NCBI RefSeq assembly: GCF_021869535.1
Contig: NW_026262712.1
Location: 70,030,100-70,094,099 of the forward strand
Direction of reading: 5' to 3'
Length of the DNA stretch: 64,000 nucleotides
DNA from: Mytilus californianus
Taxonomy: Eukaryota > Mollusca > Bivalvia > Mytilida > Mytilidae
The notes under the pieces are model-generated. The model searched no databases. It saw nothing but the letters and a program-made list of their open reading frames with translations, and had not been told where the DNA came from. The translations under genes and the position numbers were made by a program. Of the stretch, positions 13,205 to 23,471 are shown piece by piece; within the stretch, counting starts at the first letter, position 1; each line of letters opens with the position of its first letter.

Positions 13205-13559
13205 GATTTAAATCATTGACATAAAATTTGAGATAAGACTCTTATGTCATGCATTTATAAGTAATCGTTATTTACCTATTTCCTATTTACATTGGTTTAA
13301 TCTAATTTCTTTGTGAAATAATTTTGTATTATGTTTTATCACTTGTCTTTATTTACGCTTCCACTAATATTGTATTACTTCGGTCTTTTGCCTGGTCATG
13401 GATAGGTTTACTGTGGAAGCACTGTATGCATGCATAAACTCTTATCCTGTTGACGCACCCAAAAACAATCTTTTTGGAGTTCATGTCTTTCCTTGGGTTT
13501 TTCCACTTGCATATTCAAATTAGATCTACGAGTGTATAACATCGCTAACTACTATTGCC

Positions 13560-13760
13560 CCCCTATTTACTCAAGGAATAGATTATCGTAGATTTATTTG
13601 GCAAAACATTTCGGAAATTTTGGATCCTCAATACTCTTCAACTTCGTACTGTATTTGGCCTTTATAACTTTTTCGATTCGAGCGTCACTGATGAGTTTTT
13701 GTAGACGAAACGTGCGTCTGGCGTACAAAATTTTAATCCTGGTATCTATGATGAGTTCAT
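13560..13760 (+). mobile_element. Retroelement 3'-end remnant, second copy
   Basis: 'ttttggatcctcaatactc', 'ttcgagcgtcactgatgag' and 'gtagacgaaacgtgcgtctgg', homologous to 5990-6090. Sequence from here to about 15110 is AT-rich without recognisable features. Confidence 0.65.
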
Positions 13761-15111
13761 TTATACATTTTAGTTAACCCAAGATAGAAAGAAGGAGATT
13801 TTTGGTCCCTTCAAATCATTAACCACTATGTATTATAATTCTATCAAATAAAATCCTTCATCTATTAAAAAAGTGATTCACATGTCAGATGTAATATCTA
13901 TATATATATGGATGTTTTGTCTTACGTGCTTACTTTAGGGTTCCAACTTCTTATATTTGATAAACACTGCAAAACTATCGTCATAGCCTCATTTTGAGAT
14001 AGTTTCATTAATATTTTGATTTGTGCAACGGTATTATAAAAGGAATTCTTCAAAATGTCTTATACAATGGTGTTGATGTGAGCTAAATATTTTTTGGAGT
14101 AGGGCCGTGTATCATATTTAGTTTTGCATAAAAACTTTGTGTAATATGATTAACGGTACAAATTGTACTGCACAAGATGCCCATTCGAAATTAATAAATC
14201 TTCAGTGATGCTCGAGGTCAAAATACATAAATAAGTCAACTTCTACATGTTTTGATATCACATCTGACATTTCTTTTCTGAAGTATCAAGATCATATCAT
14301 CCTATTTATAAGTAATTTTGAAAGGATTGAAGAATTGTACCTATTTCAATTTCAGGAGCTAAAATTATCTTTCCATACCATGTTCATTTGTTTTGTTTAA
14401 ATGATCCTATGCAGTCATCATAATAAAGATTATTTCAGCTAGATGAGTATGTTTTACCTACGAGTTTACTTTCAACGTTAAAGCATATTCGTAAGTTCAA
14501 ATCGGTTGTAACTTATAAACAAAGAAAAAGGGATGGTAGCCACGACAATCGAACACACCTTTGGTCATTCGTGACAATAACCTTCCGTTTTTGGCAACCA
14601 AATCATGATGGAACCTGTTAAACTTTAGAGCAGATGTCATAACTTATATTTACCATAATCAGTGATTTCTTTCTTAGCATTTAGTTCGTATCATAGACAT
14701 TCTGCTCTGACACACAATTTCTTGAATATAATATGCAATTTTGTATCAAGAAGGAGATAAATTTTATGTTCACGTGTTGCTTAAAAATAGAAAATTCACA
14801 TTATGTTACCAATAAAAATCAAACATCTTAAGGACGACAATTTTAGACATTTCTATGGCTTGTTTTTAAATTCATTTTAGGGGGTTTGTTTTCCAAAGTA
14901 TGACTGTTACTTCCTTATACAAACATTGGCATCTTTGTTCGTCTTTCTTTTTTTAAATGAAACATCTTTTGACTTATTTTTCCAATTCATAATTATGAAA
15001 AAAGTAATGTTTTGGGGTATGACGAAGACAAAGTCTTAATACCATTGCATGAGGAAAGGGATAATGAATGAAATTAATCATAACAGATCTCAAATTAGTC
15101 GTCAAACTGAT

Positions 15112-15357
15112 ATGTACTGATAGTAATGCGAATTCATACAAACTATCATTGATCTATCACAAGTAGTTCCTATCAAACTAACTTAATCAGAAATCTTAAC
15201 ATTGAAAATTGCTAGTTAATTCAAAGTCACTGGACCATGACCTAGGGGGCAGAGCCTCGAAATAGTTATAAAACATATGTACTGATATTAATGCAACTTT
15301 ATATTAAATATCAATGATCTATCACAAGAAGTTCCTATCAAACTAACTTAAGAAGAA
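15112..15357. repeat. Two-unit tandem repeat, about 166-bp period
   Basis: 'atgtactgatagtaatgcg' plus 'tatcattgatctatcacaag' at 15112-15190 recurs at 15278-15357. Between the units is 'accatgacctagggggcagag'. Probably the core of another tandem-bearing element. Confidence 0.7.
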
Positions 15358-15393
15358 AACTAAACAATTATAATATTATTATTATTATAATAA

Positions 15394-15760
15394 TTATCTA
15401 AACTTTCTAAGAAGTTCGTGTATGAAGTCAGCTTCATATGAACAAAAGAACAAGTAGACAATAGGAGGAATGCCGATTGTTTGTTGAAAAACACGTCCTC
15501 CAAACGTAACAAATAAGTTGTCAATTAAGAAATCAAGCATCTTGATAATGTCAGCTTCAGAGATTTTTTTGTTCGAATCACAGTGATTTTTTTTTACAAA
15601 ATACGATGTATCCCTGCCTAAGACAAGAAACTTGTATCTACGTGTGCCATTCTTTTTTATGAAACAAAACAGAACCAATTCTTTCAATTTGTCTTTTAGT
15701 TTGGAATGGGGAATAGTTATGCAAAGTGTAGAAAAGTCAAATGTTTTAATACTATTGTAA
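15394..15760 (-). pseudogene. Reverse-transcriptase palm fragment
   Basis: The minus strand encodes KELVLFCFIKKNGTRRYKFL, then ADIIKMLDFLIDNLFVTFGG and RVFQQTIGIP, with YEADFIHELLRK. The loop that should read PMGTNCAPLLADLF is shortened to PPIVYLFFCS by a deletion. It is the best preserved of the minus-strand RT pieces in the first 16 kb. Dead copy. Confidence 0.75.
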
Positions 15761-16169
15761 GAGTCTTAGATTGTATGTACTCGAACAGATCTTTGAATTT
15801 TTTTAAGTATCCACATCTGATTCTCGCCGCCTCTAGAATAGGTAGTTTCACAATAACTTTGAAGCCCGGCTTTGATTGCTGTTAATAATTGAAAAAGAGG
15901 TTTCGTGGAGCACAACCTATATAATAAATAATTACTTTGATCGAACTGTGTCTAGCACCCTAGACCACACAGCCGACCAGGCTACATAAAAAATGTAGCT
16001 TTTGTAAGTCAAATCTTGCCTTTCATCGTTGGTCTAATATAGGATTGTAAACAGTACGCACGAGGAATGATGGCATGTAACTTTGTTCTTCAATAATTTA
16101 GAAATATAGTCACAGGCTACTGCCAAATATGCTGATTTGAATTGAAGTTAACTGTATTTTGCCTTTCAG

Positions 16170-18535
16170 TTCTGCTGGCGCAATTTTTGGTATTGTAGCT
16201 GGTTCTATAGTTTTCCAAGGAATGATAATAGTTGGAATAATAGTAGTGTGTGTGTCATGTTTAAATTCATTTGGAAAAGAAAGACTAGCTGTATATCCTT
16301 CCTCAGCAACACGGGTTCAAAGAATTGCTCAAGGTAAGATTATGTTAATGATATATTTTTCCTATTTCTGTTGTTATCAATAAAAGGGGCATATTTAAAT
16401 AAAAACTCAATGGACGGGAATATCCTTCCCACATGTACATCTGCATATTAGGACCTTACAATGTAATGGGTTTCATTTAGATACAATAAACCATTAGGAG
16501 TTGCGATGATAAGGTCGACTATGAAAAGAGTAAATATTTCCAAGGTCAAGGGGGCAAAATTTTGGATAAACTAACCAGCAAAAAACTCCACATGGTAATG
16601 TTCGCATATCTTATAAGATTTAGATGAATCAAACAAAGAATAGTTAATTTGGTCAGGACGGAAGAATGATTTGCCATGACATGGTCGGCTATGAAAAAAG
16701 TAAAACTTTCAAAGGTGAAAGGGCAAAATTTTGGTTAAACTAAACAAAAAGAAAAAGCTCCACACGGTGATGTTCGCATATCTATTAAGATTGAGTTGAA
16801 TCAATCAAAGGATGAATAATTTTATCTGAGCACGGACAGACAGACAGGGTGATTGCTATATACCCAAAACTTTGTTTGAAGGGGTAGCAACATCGTCCTT
16901 GATAGCACTTGAATACAATTTAATGCATTAAAAAAGATGTATATGTATTTGAAAAAAAATACCTTGAAGCTGGAGAAATGTGGATTGATTAAAATTATTA
17001 CCTACTCATCTAAATAATTATCTAATAATTGATTTTTCCAGGTCATTAAGAAATGATAAGTATTCTTTCTTTTCATATTTACAGCCCCAAATACAAACAA
17101 CGAATTACCACATACATCTCAATCGATGGAAAGGAATTCTATAACACAGAAGGCTGCTCCGATGGAAACAAATTCCACTACAACAGTAAGTCGAAAGATA
17201 GAAACAGATGATCCACCACAGACCTGTCATGGAAAGGAAGAAAATAAAACACTGAAGACTGGTCCCAGGGGGGAAACAAATAACACACCACAAGGTCATC
17301 GAACGGAAACAAATGATGAACCACAGACAGATCATCGAAAAGAAACAAATGACATTCCAGGGCTCACGATCGAAACAAATAATATACAACAGGCAGATCC
17401 TCCAATGGAAACAAATTCCATGACAGATCCCGAGACCGAAACAAATGCTATAACAAGGACCCTGAAGAAAACAAATGATATCCAACAGGCACGTCCTCCA
17501 ATGGAAACAAATTCAATGACAGGTCCAGAGATGCAAAATAAATCTATGATAGGTCCCCTGATGGAAACAAATGATACACCAAGGACAAGTCCTTCATTGG
17601 AAACAATTTATTCAACAAGTCCCCAGATGGAAACAAATAATACACACCAGACAGGTCCTCTGTTGGAAACAGATTCTATGACACAATCCCAGATGGAAAC
17701 AAATGATACACCACAGACAGGTCCTCTGAAAGAAGAAAATTCTACAACACTGATAGTTCCTTGTATGGAAACAAATGATACAAAGAAGACAGCTGTTAAG
17801 ATAGAAACAAATGATATAGCTTCTAACACCGAAACAAATGATACAGCTTTTAATAAGGAAACAAATGGTATAACCAAGACATTGTTTTCATTGCAAAATA
17901 ATGATAAAACATCTACCGACCAATTTACTGAAGAAGAAAGCAAAACAACGGATTCAAAATTAACAGCACATTGCAGTGAATCAAATGACACAACACCAAA
18001 AACGAATATATTAAATAATAATGCCCAGACAGATCACCTAATGCTCACAAGTGATACAACACAAGAAACGTTTTCGGTGGCTACTCATGATAACGGGTCA
18101 ATATCTTCTGTTGAGACATCGGACAAAACACAAAAAAATACCCTCATGCCTGCAGCTGATAATGAAGCTTCTCAAATGGTGTACCATAATGATAAAACGA
18201 TAACAGTTCAACCATTGCTGACATATGACATTATTACTCCAACAACTTCAACAATAAATACGACTGAGGAAATGATGAATGGTTCTCAAATAGAGATACA
18301 AACTGATAATAAATCTAACGATTCAATAGTTCCAAAAATGGTAACAAATGGATCAACAAGTTCAAGTACTTCAATGGATTCACTATCTACAACAAAATCT
18401 CATGCTACATTACCATCATTACTATTAATGCAAGCAAAGGATACAACTCTAAACAATGTGGTACATAAAACATCACGAGTTGCTTCAATAGAAACGAATG
18501 AAAATGCACCAACACTTCCTCTGGTAAAAATTTAA
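16170..18535 (+). CDS. Membrane protein with one TM segment and long METND-repeat Thr/Asn-rich tail (last two exons)
   Basis: Exon 16170-16333 (acceptor TTTCAG, donor GTAAGA, ends phase 1) encodes SSAGAIFGIVAGSIVFQGMI followed by IVGIIVVCVSC, a clear transmembrane helix, then a short basic stretch. Exon 17085-18535 (acceptor TTTACAG) joins in frame and runs to TAA. It encodes about 483 residues rich in Thr, Asn, Glu, Met and Ser, whose first half is built from degenerate units like METNDTPQTGPL. The SAGAI-G-VAG transmembrane style resembles that of small mollusc cysteine/tyrosine-rich membrane proteins, but no Cys-rich exon was found upstream, so this is weak. The tail has almost no cysteine and low complexity, suggesting a disordered region. 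If extracellular it could be O-glycosylated; if cytoplasmic, a flexible scaffold. Start exons are missing. Confidence 0.7.
16499..16905. repeat. Two-unit tandem repeat (about 178 bp) in the METND gene intron
   Basis: 'gatgataaggtcgactatgaaaa' and 'gacatggtcggctatgaaaa' start two units that share 'gggcaaaattttgg' and 'ctccaca.ggt.atgttcgcata'. The tail has 'cggacagacagacaggg'. It lies between the TM exon and the tail exon. Confidence 0.7.
17126..17870 (+). repeat. In-frame coding repeat: about 36-nt METND-type units
   Basis: Units such as atggaaacaaatgatacacc recur every 33-54 nt. The cleanest run is around 17566-17760 (METNDTP-TGP, METNNTHQTGP, METNDTPQTGP). Units differ mainly in the last few codons, while the METN core is kept. 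Lengths are multiples of three, so expansion has kept the frame. The opposite strand also stays open over parts of this region because of the repeat, but that is a shadow. Confidence 0.85.
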
Positions 18536-19070
18536 ATGATACAGTTGAACAACTGTTCTGTTGGTGCTCACAAAAAGCAGAGACTTGAAAGTACATGTAT
18601 TTAGTTTTCAGTTAAAAACTTTAAAGTTTGTTTAAAAGTACACTGGTAATACAGTTGTTTTGATTTCTGCTGTTTCTGTTTTGGACAAAATTTAAATAGT
18701 AAAAACAAATTAAGGCCATTAGTTTTCTCTACTGAATTATTTCACATTTTATTATCCTGTGCCCTTTAATACTTTGTTATGTGGTACAGGTTTAGCTCAA
18801 TATTGGAGGCAATACAGTGACCTGTAGTTGTTAAAATCCTTGTTCTTTGGTCTTTTTTTTTGATATTTGTCTCTTTGGCATTCTTTCCACTTCTCATTTT
18901 TATAAAATTTGAAATTGTTTTTACCATTTGCAGGTTATCTCAGATTCCCATGCTGTGCACATTGAAATCATATTATAGTTATATTTTTGCATATTGTGGA
19001 TCAATTCAAGTAAGATATGTGCAGACAAATGCAAATCATAAATATATTTTATTTTAAAATAACTTTTAAA
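18536..19070 (+). other. 3' flank of the METND gene, with a retroelement tail remnant
   Basis: Probable 3' UTR, AT-rich, with no clear AATAAA close to the stop. At about 18836-18905 'ttctttggtctttt', 'tgtctctttggcattc', 'ccacttctcatttt' is a degraded form of the tail motif found at 54165-54220. Confidence 0.4.
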
Positions 19071-19071
19071 A

Positions 19072-19362
19072 CAAGAATGTGTCCATAGTACATGGATGCC
19101 CCACTCGCACTTTCATTTTCTATGTTCAGTGGATCGTGAAAATGGGGTCAAAACTCTAATTTGGCATTAAAATTAGAAAGATCATATCATAGGGAACATG
19201 TGTACTAAGTGTCAAGTTGATTGGACTTCAACTTCATCAAAAACTACCTTGACCAAAAACTTTAACCTAAAGTGGGACAGACGGACGAACGGATGGATGA
19301 ACGAACGGACACATAGATAGAAAAACATAATGCCCCTCTACTATCCTAGGTGGGGCATAAAA
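19072..19362 (-). mobile_element. Helentron-like element, family H5, copy 1
   Basis: On the minus strand it starts TATGCCCCACCTAGGATAGT and closes a hairpin with AGAGGGGCAT. It ends GTGGGGCATCCATGTACTATGGAC, where CCAT-GTACT-ATGG is a short 3' hairpin (written in parts: GTGGGGCATCCATG, TACTATGGAC). About 90% similar to 54842-55118, in opposite orientation. Contains a GGACGGAC-like run, no ORF. Confidence 0.8.
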
Positions 19363-20073
19363 ATCTTCAGATGACACATTTTGTTGATGATTACCATAAC
19401 AATCATGTCTTTTCCTACAAACTTTATATAATATCTTATGACAATAATGTTTATTTATATATTGTATTTTCTTTGGTGCCAATTCATTGTTTTAAAAAGC
19501 TGGAAGGTGAACAATTTAACAGTTTTGTTATATAATAATTAAAATTTAGAACAAGCTAGTGTCAAAATAATATGCTATTGCAGGATTCATATCTCCAATA
19601 CGGATTTCTTCCATGAAGAAAACAAATTTATACCAATGTCATTTGTTTTTTCCTTTTCTTGTTTTTTTTTTCAAACAAAGGATGCATTAATATTCGTACA
19701 TCTTAGCTCGGCTTTTGGAATTTTATGTCTATAAAATATCTTATCTTCTTGAATTTTTACATTGTTGTTCCCTTTTAATCACTTTACTGCACTATAGGCT
19801 TTATGGCAAATCAAATTTGATGCATGTTCATACAGAATCAAATATCTAAGGATGTGAAAGTGAATATCTAAACTTTAAAGTTCCTTTAATATACTGTTAG
19901 GTTCAGAGTTAACAGGACTACTATCTCAGGAGCAATCTCTATCACTGCTTCAATTCTCATACATGACATGTCTATAATAACATATGCTCTCCTACCCAAA
20001 AACATACCTGAAAACAAAATGCATAATTTGACATTTAGATATAATTTATATTTAATAAATATGAGAATGAAGA

Positions 20074-20165
20074 TGTTGATGATGATGGATGGCTATTTAA
20101 CTTCCAGTGGCAAACTAAATGCATATTTAGGATGAGAACATGTTAATAAAGATTGTAGTGGTCTA
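20074..20165. repeat. SINE left-end remnant
   Basis: 'gatgatgatggatggctat', 'ttaacttccagtggcaaact', 'gatgagaacatgttaa' match the left part of the SINE-like insertion at 2205-2544. Truncated. Confidence 0.55.
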
Positions 20166-20568
20166 TATGCCAACTTAAACACACTTTCATGCTACATTGT
20201 ATTTACTTCTTCACCACTATGCAATATCATTTTCACTCTGCATTTTCTGCAACACAAAATTTTGACAATTTTAATAGTTCATAAACATTCCATCTAGTAC
20301 TCATTTCAACGAATGCTACATCACTTAGTCTTAATGAGAAGATTATCTCCCTTTGTCATCTGTCTGTATTGACTATTCTCTGTCGTACCTGTTGATTTGG
20401 AAGCTTGTATGATGGTTTAAAGCTTGGTTCATACATATCTGTGAAGGTATCTGTACTGTAATACAAATAAGATAAATATATCATTGCATCACAAGGAAAC
20501 ACATTATGTATGATCATAAAGCTTGTTTTTCAGAATTTTTGTTTGTTTGCATTCTTTAATACATTATT

Positions 20569-21405
20569 ATGTCACCCGATCGACAATGTCGGGTGACATA
20601 TTGCTTTTCCTCTGTTTCTTTTTCCCTATTATTATTATTTTTCTTCCACCTAATTTTGTCCGACAGTTTTCTCAGAGGCAATGGAACCAATCTTCATGAT
20701 TGTTGAGCATGATGAGGACCACTATCAGTGGAGTTGCAGTGAAACTTTGTAACTTTAAAATGGCCGCCGTTTCCATGGAAACAGCAAAAGTGTGAAAAAA
20801 TTTTGTTTTGTTTTTGATGACTAATTTGAGAATACCTGAACCTAAAAATCATCAAATTTTTATACAACATAGGTATCCACTATATACAGGTTTTGGATGG
20901 TTTTGAGAATCATCGGAACTTCTGTATTGCCATGGAAACTGGGAAAAGGTTTCCCATTATAACCCTATGGGAAATACCTAACAGTAGCATTTTCTCTCTT
21001 AAAAGGGTAGGTCAAATCCATTGAAACTTTGATAGTATGTTCCCTCCTATGTACCAATGTGGCATCTGTCATTACAATTTTGGAAATGGTCTTTGTTACC
21101 ATGGAAACCAGCAAAAATGTCAAAAATTTGAAAATGCACCAAACTTAATATAACTTTATATTAATGCTAACTGGCATGTATAGATACGACTTTTGACTTT
21201 GGAATTTCCAAAATGGTCGCCGTTGCCAAGGAAACAGCAAAAATGTGAAAATTTCAAAATGCTCCAAATATTCTGAAAATTTACAGAAAGATGTATTGCC
21301 ATGCATATATGTGCATTCACCGTTTAAAATTTTTGAAATGGCTGCCACTTAGTGGCAATGGGGGGAAAGGGTGACATCCGCTATTGCTTGCAATGGCAAA
21401 TCTAG
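20569..21405 (+). mobile_element. Helentron-like element, family H2
   Basis: The 5' hairpin ATGTCACCCGATCGACA-TGTCGGGTGACAT is followed by a TTATTATTATT run. The body holds several 'aaatggccgccgtttccatg' + 'gaaacagcaaaa' repeats. The 3' end is GGGTGACATCCG, the inverted complement of the hairpin's outer arm, followed by a GCTATTGC-TT-GCAATGGC hairpin. No protein-coding region. Confidence 0.75.
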
Positions 21406-21706
21406 TTATTTATTATTATTGTTATTGTGGTTATGTTATTTTTTATTAGCACATTGCTTATTTGAGTTCAGTGCTGTTATAGTATTTATTTTTATTATCG
21501 ATTCATTTACCTTTTTGTTATTTCACCGATTAAGATTAAAACAGGTAGAGCTGAGAGCTCAAAAACTAACCCTGTCATGTGCAGGTAACAAGTGGTTGTT
21601 TTTAGTTATATCTGAATGTTTTCGCCATTTAAATAATCTGAAGTTGGTTGCAGATCTGTTACTGTCACCGATAAATCTATTCACAACTTAGGAGATTTAG
21701 AACTTG

Positions 21707-21980
21707 GCATATCAGAGGGGTGGACGGGTGTATGGGAACATAGGGATGAGATGGCAGAAAGCGGGAGTCATGGGGAGGTAAGTTGGAGTCAGGGGGAGGG
21801 TACTGGTGGAAAAGGGGGAGTAAAAAATGGGATATTCTGGGGAACATTTTTTGACCGATTTTCATCTGGGAGTACGGGGGAGGGAAGTGGGAGTTAGGGG
21901 GAGGGAAGCAGGAGTTTGGGGGGGGGGGGGGAGGGGTAGGGAAGTGGGAACCAGGGACCCCTGTCCACCCCCTCATATCA
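21707..21980. mobile_element. G-rich element with inverted ends
   Basis: Ends are inverted: GCATATCAGAGGGGTGGAC at the left, GTCCACCCCCTCATATCA at the right. The inside is purine-rich on the + strand, with runs like GGGGGAGGGAAG and a G stretch of about 12 near 21918-21931, able in principle to form G-quadruplexes. The proline-rich minus-strand ORF is an artefact of this. Confidence 0.7.
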
Positions 21981-22646
21981 TATAGACTTTATTGTGGAGG
22001 ACCATATGTTGACTTCTTGATGACTTTTGGCTTTTGACATTTACCCCATATCTTCTCTTATTAATACTGAAGAAGGTTAAATTAGTCACTATGGTCATGG
22101 CTTAATCTATTCCTCATATCTTTAAATCGTAAATTTGATGCATTCCTAGAACATGATACTGGAAGATTAGTCAATATTCACATAATTTATTTTTAATAAA
22201 ATCTAAGTTAATAACAAAGAAACATTCAAAGCAGGTCTGGTTAACTAACTTTTACCTGAATGATGGAGATATTTATTCTTTGAAAGATAACTCAAAGTTT
22301 CATCATGGTTCTAAATTATGCAGTAATCAACTTTGACCTTATTCAGTAACGTATGCAAAGTATATCAAACTGGACTATTTTGTCTGGATGCTGACCTTTT
22401 CACTAAGTGCAAATCTATAACAATTAAGTTTAAGTTGATCTTACATCTGATAATGCCAAAGAAATAAGAAATTTGGTGTGAGTCAACTTTAATCAAACTC
22501 GATGAAGTATAAAAAGTAGGTCAGTTTGACTTGATTGCTTCCTAAAAATGTACCAAGATGCAAGAGTATAATATCCAGGTATAATAAAAAAAGTCAATTT
22601 TTTATTATCATGAATATATTAAAAAAGTCTCTCTTATACCATAAAT

Positions 22647-22893
22647 GAGCTGCATCAGATAGAAATCGACCTTATGCAAGTGCACGTATACATGTACATG
22701 TATAAGACTTTGATTAATTTGGTACATTTAAGTACGAAATAAAAGATGAATTTTGGTCTGTTTTGTATGGTTCTTATAACAACTCATTTTCAAACAGTTA
22801 CTGACTTCCCGTAGAGATTATTTCTACCCAAAATAAGTTAACAGATGTATTTATATTCATTTGCATAAGGTCGATTTCTATCCGATGCAGCTC
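22647..22893. mobile_element. MITE with 33-bp terminal inverted repeats
   Basis: GAGCTGCATCAGATAGAAAT (continuing to 22679) is matched in inverse at 22861-22893 with one mismatch. AAAT flanks both sides (22643-22646 and 22894-22897) and may be a 4-bp target duplication. 247 bp, no ORF. Confidence 0.85.
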
Positions 22894-22959
22894 AAATATT
22901 GTTGACACTTACTAGTAATACTGATATCCTATACAGTAGTAAATGATCAGTATGATGAA

Positions 22960-23261
22960 AGTAAACACAGTAAAAACTGTATACATCACTGATACATCTC
23001 TGGGCTGAAATATAAAGTAAACACAGTAAAAACAGTATACATCACTGATACATCTCTGGGCTGAAATATAAAGTAAACACAGTAAAAACAGTATACATCA
23101 CTGATACATCTCTGGGCTGAAATATAAAGTAAACACAGTAAAAACAGTATACATCACTGATACATCTCTGGGCTGAAATATAAAGTAAACACAGTAAAAA
23201 CTGTATACATCACTGATACATCTCTGGGCTGAAATATAAAGTAAGTGCAGTAAAAACTTTA
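22960..23261. repeat. 56-bp minisatellite, five full units plus a partial
   Basis: Units start at 22960, 23016, 23072, 23128, 23184 and 23240, each beginning AGTAAACACAGTAAAAAC and ending 'tctctgggctgaaatataa'. They differ almost only at one position (actgt/acagt). The array lies just beyond the 3' end of the minus-strand zinc-finger gene. Confidence 0.95.
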
Positions 23262-23471
23262 TAGCATAGAAACACACTGTCACTGTCAGACCTGAAAATT
23301 ATAAAGCATTAATTGCAAAATAACTTTTTATTTAGCTTTCCTCTGTGAACTTGGCTAACCTATACCACTCTCTGTCCTAGATATTTTAAAATCTTTATTT
23401 TCATGGTAACATGAATAATCTGGTTCTCTGTCAAGCCTCTTCTCACTGCTTGACTGATATCTGTCTAGATT

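Noticed and set aside
17105..17991. Two minus-strand ORFs of about 126 codons opposite the METND exon
   Set aside because: They are the antisense of the METND coding repeat; the plus frame has splice sites and joins a TM exon.
21677..21976. 99-codon proline-rich minus-strand ORF
   Set aside because: It translates the G-rich interior of a MITE-like element.
22960..23261. CRISPR-like regular repeat
   Set aside because: Units are contiguous 56-bp tandem copies without unique spacers, in an animal genome.
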